This document shows, one piece after another, positions 57,714-64,000 of a stretch of 64,000 nt of DNA (positions are counted from its first letter, which is position 1; every line of letters starts with the position of its first letter). The notes below the pieces were generated by a model. The model searched no databases. It was not told where the DNA came from and saw only the letters and a program-made list of their open reading frames with translations. The position numbers were made by a program, and so were the translations under genes. The DNA is from Nelumbo lutea (taxonomy: Eukaryota > Streptophyta > Magnoliopsida > Proteales > Nelumbonaceae). The stretch is from assembly GCA_022828595.1 (NCBI GenBank), contig JAKGHH010000008.1, positions 26,094,378 through 26,158,377 of the forward strand, read 5' to 3'.

Positions 57714-58904
57714 TGATGAGGGCGGATTTGGCCCTCCAGTGACATTATGACATCTTGTCACGGTCTGACACAGGCTTAGTCTTGTCTATGCTTGGCAGAC
57801 TTACGTTAAGGGACACATCATCATTTTTTGCCTGTAAGATTATTGGGAGAATTGATGTCATCTTCAGGCAGACCTCTAAAAGCTTAACGTACTCTTTGAG
57901 GAGGGGTGGTCGACCTCCTTGGGTGCCTAACTTTGGCACTCCTAGACCATCATCCATTGCGGGGGCGGTCCTGTTTAATGGCTAGAATGGCTTCCAGGGT
58001 TCTTCATGAGTGCACACATGCTCATGGGAACAGTGCATGGATCGGCACTGCGCTGCCGAAACTCAAGGGAGGCTTGGCATGCGGGCCAGGTTCAAGCATG
58101 ACCCTTCACCACGCCAGCCCCTTGCCCAAGCTGAGTGAGCTACCCCGTTGCCTTTAGCACACATGTGTGTTTTGGCCCAGTGGTTGCCTATCATTGTGGC
58201 ACACAGGTGCCCGTCATCATTGGCATACAGGAGACCCTTTGCATCAGTGCCCAATCACCTCTTCGACGCATAGTCGCCTCACATTGTGGTCATCCCCCTT
58301 TAGCACGTAAGCAACACCTCCCATGGACCGACCTGAGCCAGCCGAGTGCCCCGGTCATGCGGCTGGAGGTCATGATCCAGTGCTACTGACCTTGGTGGAG
58401 CCATCTCATCGGGCAACTCCTAGCCTCTAAGCACACAAAGGCTTGTCCTGGCCTACCTTGGTATGGATGCCGCACGGGTTTCTTCCGCTGTAGAGCTACC
58501 CCCATGACATGGCGGTGCCGTACCTGCCAACTCTGGTAGTTGCCTACTGCTTGACAGGACCGTACCCTGCAATGGTCACGCTAGCCCACCAACATGCCAG
58601 TCCTTGCAGTAACAGGCCACCCCAGGACGTCACCTGGTAGTGGATCGCCGCAGCAAAGATACAGGGCCAACTCCACCGAACCTGTCATATCACCAGTATA
58701 TAAAGACCTCACCCCCCTAGGGGGAAAAAGAAAGAGAAAAGGATGGTCCTTCAGCTCCCGCCGTCCGTAAAGAGGAGCAGGTCATCTCCTCCAGAGAACA
58801 GCCGAGTTGCATTACACCAAGGAGCTCCACTTCAGCCCCTGAATCACAGACCACTTGGGGGCAGACGTCACTGACAAACTGCTTAGCTAAAAATCGATAC
58901 ATCA
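57714..58904. repeat. Probable 1.19-kb solo LTR
   Basis: GC-rich block bounded by TGATGAGGGCGG and ATCGATACATCA, so it has TGATG..CATCA ends, with TATATAAAGACCTCACCCCC (58695) as a likely LTR TATA region. It interrupts the LINE. No matching 5-bp target duplication (GTATT against TAAAA), so its two ends may come from different events. Open frames inside it on both strands lack domains. Confidence 0.5.
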
Positions 58905-59440
58905 TAAAAATACTGATACGTGGCCAAAAACGATTACATTATTCTTCAACCTAGAATTAGAACCATTACTTCTAAGTGTGCATACTCAGGTAATCCAGGG
59001 AATTATGGAGGTGATGGTATTTTTAGAGATGAGCAGGGATGCTTTATTTTTGCATTCATCACCTCCTTTTATAATCATTGCTCTAATATATTACTGTTGA
59101 ATGCTGAGTTATCTTATATGCTATTAATTATAATAAAGCACTTGACTTGACTGTGATTATATAGAGTGATTCTAAGTTGTTGGTTGACATTATTCAAGGC
59201 AAAGCTCATAGTCCTTGGCATCTGTTAGGTTGGACGTACCGATGACATTCAGGATTCATTTGTTCAATTCAATGAACAAGGCAGCTAAGTCCTGGGCTTT
59301 GGGGTTTAGTGTTAGGATGTGCTTGGTATACTGGGCTTTGGGGCAACGCGGGCTAAGTCATCCTTTCTTATTTGATTTTATTTCTTAATAAAATTTAAGG
59401 TGGCTACCCTTAACTTGGAGTAAAGTTTGGGGAAAAATTA
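58905..59440 (+). pseudogene. LINE RNase H fragment and 3' tail
   Basis: SGNPGNYGGDGIFRDEQGCF followed by IFAFITSFYNHCSNILLLNA gives the RNase H start and the E-containing helix (LNAELSYML). The end AATAAAATTTAAGGTGGC, CTTGGAGTAAAGTTTGGGG carries the shared LINE 3' signature. Several stops. Confidence 0.7.
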
Positions 59441-60235
59441 TATAATTATGGTATTATTTCTTTTTAATTACGTAATCATTTTCTAAGTGAATTAAGTTTG
59501 TTAAGTTAATTAATGTAATTAAGAAACTTAAATAAAAATTTCCTACTTTAATTAATAGGTGTACACAAAGTTAACTAATAAATAATTAATTAACCTTAGT
59601 TCATTAATTTAATTAAGGTTTATTATTCTCAAGGTTGTTTCATTAATTTATTTTTTTACAATTTATTAATAATATTTTGAAATTCTACTTAATTTAAAAT
59701 TATTAGCTGTAACACTTATTAAGAGAAACAAATTTTATTACTTTTATTATAATTATTCATTTTTATTTTTATATTAGTTTTTCTGTACTTAATTTTAATT
59801 TTAATTTTTATTACTTTTTCGTTTTAATTATTTTGTGGTTACAATTTATTGAAAATAAACATTAAAACTAAAGAAATTACTAACTTGTATTATTAATTAA
59901 TTTTTAATATTAGCTTCATAGTGGAAATTTTAATTAAATAAACTGATTTTATAATTTAATTAGATTGTATTATGTTTAATTAAAGTTATAATATAATTTA
60001 TTGATTTATTAATGGAACACTGTATCGATTTATTGAAAACCAAATAGTCCATATTAAGCATGCCTTTTAAAGAAGATAATTGAATTCGTAGCATGTCTTG
60101 GTTCCTAAGAAAATGGAATAATTATCAAAAGAATATTGATTTTGAAGATTGACGTTACTCAATAAAAGCTCTTAAAAAACAACTATTATAGAGAGAGGTT
60201 GGTTTTATCTATTTCCGAAACTTATCTACATAGGA
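59441..60235. other. AT-rich intergenic DNA
   Basis: TTAATTAA-rich spacer with no supported feature. Confidence 0.6.
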
Positions 60236-60239
60236 AAGA

Positions 60240-61305
60240 AGAAAAAAAATGTTGGTGTGTAGTTGTTTAGCTCAGAAAGTGTGGTTTTCTTCAACAGAAT
60301 CCTAGGGTTGCCTTTCAAGGGGAATGAGAGTATTAAAGAGCTTCTTTCCAGTTGGTTTTTAGTAGCATTGACTAGGAATGGATGGGCTGTTGTTGTAGGG
60401 CTGATTGCTTGCTTTGCGGTTTGGGAGATTTGGAAAAAGAGAAATAGGCGCAGAATGGGAAACAAATTCAAATGTTTCAAATTGGTGATTTGGATCATAG
60501 TGCGATGGCTTCATGAGGTTTCTTCTTCTTTAATTCTGATCTACAAGGTGAACTACAACCAACGGCTATCCTTACAGGGTTTGGGGCTGCAGACCCAATT
60601 GATCAAAGGAAAAGAACATTAAAGTGGTACATTTGATGGCGGTCCCGAATGGTTATCTGAAACTTAATTTTGGTGGTACTTCCAGAGGAAACCCGGGCCC
60701 CTATGGTGGAGGGGGTATCATTAGAAATGGAATGAATGGTTGTGTTTGTGCTTTCTCTAACACTTATGGCACTGAAACGAATTTAGTTGCTGAGGCTATG
60801 GCTTTACTGGATGGTTTAAAGCTTGCCATTGCTTTAGATTTAAATAGGATTATGGTGGAGTCAAACTCCAAAATCTTGACTGAAATTCTTAATGGAGATT
60901 GTATAACCCCGTGGAAGCTTTGGTTTTGGTTGTTTCAAGTACAGGAGCTTAGGAGTAGATTGGGTTTCTTTTGTGTACATGTTTGTAAAGAAGCTAACCA
61001 ACTAGCGGATGCTCTTGCAAAGATTAGTTGCTTAACTTCTTAGAAAATTGTTTATGACTACACAAAAGCTCTTCCTTCTCACATCCAGAACTCGGTTACA
61101 GTAGATGGTCTAGGTCTTCCATTACTATTAATTCATTGATTTTAGGTGTTCCAGACACTTGATGTTTATATGAGTCGGGTTTAATTTCCACTATATAGTT
61201 TTGAGGGGTAAGGCCTCATGTTCCCCCCTCTAAGGTTTTTTTGCACATGAATAAATTTGCAATGGCCACCCCTCCACCGGGAGTAAATTTTGGGGCTTAG
61301 AAAAA
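60240..61305 (+). pseudogene. LINE 3' region with RNase H (RVT_3) domain, catalytic Asp lost
   Basis: Two open frames. The first (60263-60622) contains AVWEIWKKRNRRRMGN. The second (60624-61043, 139 codons) is an RNase H: YLKLNFGGTSRGNPGPYGGG, LVAEAMALLDGLKLA, RIMVESNSKILTEI and CKEANQLADALAK. In active relatives the first motif is NFDG and the third ESDS; here they read NFGG and ESNS, so two of the catalytic Asp residues are replaced, while the final Asp in LADALAK remains. The 3' tail (AATAAATTTGCAATGGCCAC, CTCCACCGGGAGTAAATTTTGGGG, then A-rich) carries the shared LINE 3' signature. Confidence 0.75.
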
Positions 61306-61617
61306 AAAGGAAAGAAGAAAAAAATAGGAAAGTAGAAAGATAGTTGCAAGGAATGAAGAGAGGATGATGACGTGAGCTAAGGAGGCATACGGTGGTAGAT
61401 AGAGCCTTGGGTTAGTGGTAGATAGAGATTTGCCATGTGGCTCAATAGGAGGAGTAGGTTGAGGAAAGAGACAAAAGAGAGAGTGAATGAGGGAGCAGGG
61501 ATGGGGTATTGTGTGTATGTGTGTGTGCATGCATGTATAAAATAAAAAGTAAAAAATCCAACTTCATGTGGACTCCATGTGAAAATTTTAAATTACAATA
61601 GCAATTCTTATTATTAT

Positions 61618-62258
61618 TGATGAGGGGCATTTTGGTCACCCCACACAGTTACAGACACATGGACGCTGTCGGCAACGCAACATCCAATTTAGCAAGACAA
61701 CTCAACAAATTGGCATGCGGCAATCGACATTAGGTGGGTGGCCGAATTGGGGCGAGCTCGGCCTGCCGACAACAATAGCTACCCCACACAATTACAGGCA
61801 CGTGGACGCTGTCGGCGACAAAACGTCCAACTCATCAAGACAACTCGATAGATCAGCACATGGCAATCAACATAAGGTGTGCGGCCGAGCTGGGGTGAGC
61901 TTGGCCCACCAACAACAACAGCTTGCCTTGAAACCGTCCCACGCGTCATGCTTACTCGAACATCGTTACGTCGATTATAGGAACAACTCATAGAATCGTA
62001 TGCCGCAGGACTCACAAACTGCCACGCAAATCTAGCAACTAGCAGTCCAACATACCCCAAACTACGGAAACAACTCCATCGGAGTGCCCTTCCCGGGTAA
62101 AAACTACTCGAGTACCCTCACCTCATTTCTTTTTGCAGCACACACTCAGCTTGTCACACAGATACCAGCTCGGCCATATAGCTCATCACTGCCAGGTTGG
62201 ACCCCTGTTCGAGCCACATCACTAAGACACGAGGGAGTGAGCAGATTGTGCATCATCA
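61618..62258. repeat. Solo LTR with perfect 5-bp target duplication
   Basis: 641 bp bounded by TGATG and CATCA, with ATTAT on both sides (61613-61617 and 62259-62263). It is GC-rich, with an internal pair of about 144-bp diverged units starting CCCCACACA.TTACAG (61639 and 61783). Left by recombination between the two LTRs of a lost retrotransposon. Confidence 0.8.
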
Positions 62259-62300
62259 ATTATTATTATTATTATTATTATTATTGTCGTTGTTGTTGTT
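62259..62300. repeat. (ATT)n / (GTT)n microsatellite
   Basis: ATT repeats directly after the solo LTR, then GTTGTTGTT. The target duplication ATTAT overlaps it, so the LTR inserted into or beside the repeat. Confidence 0.85.
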
Positions 62301-62429
62301 GGTATTACTACTACTATATTTTGTATTCCATTTTGATTATTAATAAAAAGTTTTTATTTTAACAATTATTTTTATTTAATATGAAGAATATATAACATTA
62401 GAAATGTTATTAAAAAACACAAATGAGGC

Positions 62430-62955
62430 TTGAGATTTCTGGAATTTTATTTGACTAAAATATCCCTAATTTTGAATTTAGACACTTTATTTTGGGGGAA
62501 AATGTAATTTCAATATCACTATTCAGTTCATTCAATTTTCTCTCATTAAATCCCATATTTAAGGTATTAACACATTGATTTCTAGAAAATTTCTTGGCTA
62601 AAATACCATTCATTTTCAATTTGGACATTTTTCATGTGAGGAAATTTGAACGTTTTTCACAGAGAATAGGAGTTAATACCTTAAATATGGTACTTAATGT
62701 GAAGGAATTGAATAATCTGTATATTAGTATTGAAATTACATCTTTTGCCTCTAGAATGAAAAATGTCCAAATTCAAAATGTAGAGTATTTTTGCCAAAAA
62801 AATCAGAAATCAATAGGAGTTAATACATTAAATATGAGACTTAATTTGAGGAAATTGCTTACCCACCACTTGGATGGAAGAATGACTTTGCTTTTTAGTT
62901 AGTTTTAAAAAATCTTAAATTTCTAAAACATCCCCTGAAGTTTGGTAATTGCAAT
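62430..62955. mobile_element. MULE-like MITE arm, truncated by a gypsy LTR
   Basis: Contains repeated TTAATACCTTAAATATGG/CCATATTTAAGGTATTAA words in inverted orientation. The terminal block ACATCCCCTGAAGTTTGGTAATTGCAAT is cut by TGATGAG of the LTR. Related to 45073-45617. Confidence 0.45.
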
Positions 62956-63454
62956 TGATGAGAGGTTATTTGGCCCAACCTATCGACACCCAGATGCGTG
63001 GAAGCGACCTGCTGGTTGGATGATGACTCGACATTTCTTGCCACCTCTTTGGGATCACGCCGCACGTCTGCAAGCCTTATCCTTATCCTGCCCGGGTCGG
63101 ATGGACTCGATAAGCCTTATCAGCCCACACGAAGTCCACCTCCTAGTGCAAAATGGATTTCTAGTAGCATGGACCGGGGATCTCGGAGGTGTTTCGTAAG
63201 GCCTACGGTAGCTCACTTATATAAGGGCACCAACCCCAATGACATAAGGTATGTGCTATTATTTGCTCACTAAGGTTACTAGCATTTAAGCTTTCACCTC
63301 GCACAAGAGTACTAACATAAGCATTGGAGCAACCACACTAGGTAAGCCACCCCGAGTCCTCTGAGTTTTCTTCTTTTGTAGTTCGACCAGCCAGCAAAGC
63401 ATACCTATGTCCGAGCTTTCCTCTTGCTAAGAGAATCCAGATTGGGAACCATCA
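62956..63454 (+). repeat. 5' LTR of a Ty3/gypsy element
   Basis: 499 bp from TGATGAGAGGTTATTTGG to GGGAACCATCA, with TTATATAAGGGCACC as TATA region. The primer-binding region ATTGGCACTGTCTGTGGGAA (63455-63474) follows directly and resembles the ATTGGCGCCGTCTGTGGGAA start of many plant gypsy elements. The element continues past the window edge. Confidence 0.75.
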
Positions 63455-63524
63455 ATTGGCACTGTCTGTGGGAACTGCTACATAAAAGCTAAGTTCCTAC
63501 CTCTGATTTTACCTTTGAGAACGC

Positions 63525-64000
63525 CAATGACTTCCTTGAGTAACAGCAAGAACGTTGAAATGCTGGTCACTGGGGGGCAAGATCAACCTACACTTAATCT
63601 CGAGACCCCCTCTGTGACCATTGGGTAGTTCACAGTGCCCCTCACTCTTCTAGGAGTGTCAACATCGTAGAACCCAAGGTTCCCCCTACAACATGTTATC
63701 GCACCGTTGCCTCATGTAAGCCGACCACCATTCCTTTGAGCCAGCCTTCTCCCCTAGCACCGAAAATCCTCTCGGCCCCACGGCTGAAGAACTTCAAGAC
63801 ACCTGCCCTGGAGACCTATGATGGGAACACTAATCCTAATAATCACGTTGATGGTTTCTAGTCCCTAGTGTTGCTCCATGGGGCGAATGAAGCTTGTCTC
63901 TATATGGTATTCTGTACGACCTTTAGTGAAATTGCCATATGGTGGTACCGTGGCCTACCCCCTACCTAGTCAAAAGTTGGAGCCAATTTGTAGATCCCTT
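63525..64000 (+). pseudogene. Gypsy gag, partial, broken
   Basis: A leader stretch (MTSLSNSKNVEMLVTGG) is followed in one frame by RLKNFKTPALETYDGNTNPN, then NHVDGF, LVLLHGANEACLYM, FCTTFSEIAIWW and YRGLPPT, which matches the gag capsid word order (lead-in, YDG..DP..H, AF-T-L...A..W). Stops (TAG after DGF and after PPT) show it is inactive. It is cut by the window end. Confidence 0.7.

Noticed and set aside
57745..58389. Overlapping frames of 60-84 codons in GC-rich DNA
   Set aside because: High GC content inflates frame length; the block is bounded like an LTR, and frames overlap on both strands without domains.
61297..61639. Minus-strand frames rich in Leu, Phe and His-Thr repeats
   Set aside because: They arise from GTGTGTGTGCATGCATG and A-rich repeats after a LINE tail.
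1..64000. tRNA, rRNA, CRISPR or bacterial-type operon signals
   Set aside because: None seen. The sequence is plant nuclear in character; no cloverleaf-like box A/box B pair or spaced-repeat array stood out by eye.

Overview
This is nuclear DNA from a flowering plant. It is AT-rich, carries intron-containing genes, and is dominated by layered plant transposable elements (Ty1/copia, Ty3/gypsy, LINE, hAT-like, PIF/Harbinger-like, Mutator-like and CACTA-like pieces). I cannot name the species. I can support only two host-type genes. One is a leucine-rich-repeat receptor kinase on the minus strand (10778 to 6801, two exons, 948 codons). The other is a small defensin-like cysteine-rich protein gene on the plus strand (30046 to 30635, two exons, 80 codons). 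Both belong to families linked to defence or cell-surface signalling, but nothing here shows that they work together.

Layout. 1-6800: no gene; short inverted-repeat elements (an hAT-like one at 1380-1771 and a Tourist-like one at 3959-4223, both with target-site duplications). 6801-11110: the receptor kinase and a duplicated relic of its 5' end. 11155-11458: a MITE. 12900-17970: LINE debris, including a reverse-transcriptase block and a zinc-finger/RNase H block separated by a degenerate copia element (about 14061-17133). 18690-22881: an hAT-like MITE, a Tourist-like MITE, a LINE 3' tail and a 1.05-kb long inverted-repeat element. 23060-27940: very AT-rich DNA, an hAT-like element with a second repeat nested in it, and a CACTA-like terminus.

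27880-30640: the defensin-like gene and its upstream region. That upstream region has two further copies in the window, one inverted (41881-43170) and one direct (50590-51790), neither with a recognisable gene beside it. 31075-33845: a second decayed copia element. 35525-40864: a nearly complete but inactivated minus-strand Ty3/gypsy element, CRM-like by gag and integrase, with two LTRs and a matching 5-bp target-site duplication. 43491-43660: a 32-bp minisatellite. 44413-45617: Mutator-like inverted-repeat elements. 48558-50294: more hAT-like material. 52086-54580: a gypsy-type coding relic preceded by a 650-bp tandem repeat. 55600-61305: LINE pieces, one split by a probable solo LTR. 61618-62258: a solo LTR with a perfect target-site duplication. 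62956-64000: the 5' LTR and start of gag of a gypsy element that runs off the right edge.

I see no wholly novel system. The strongest leads are the triplicated defensin upstream region, with a paralogous empty site that dates a Tourist-like insertion, and the receptor kinase, which appears to lack an in-frame block of its kinase N-lobe and hinge. Alignments were done by eye; boundaries of degenerate repeats are approximate.
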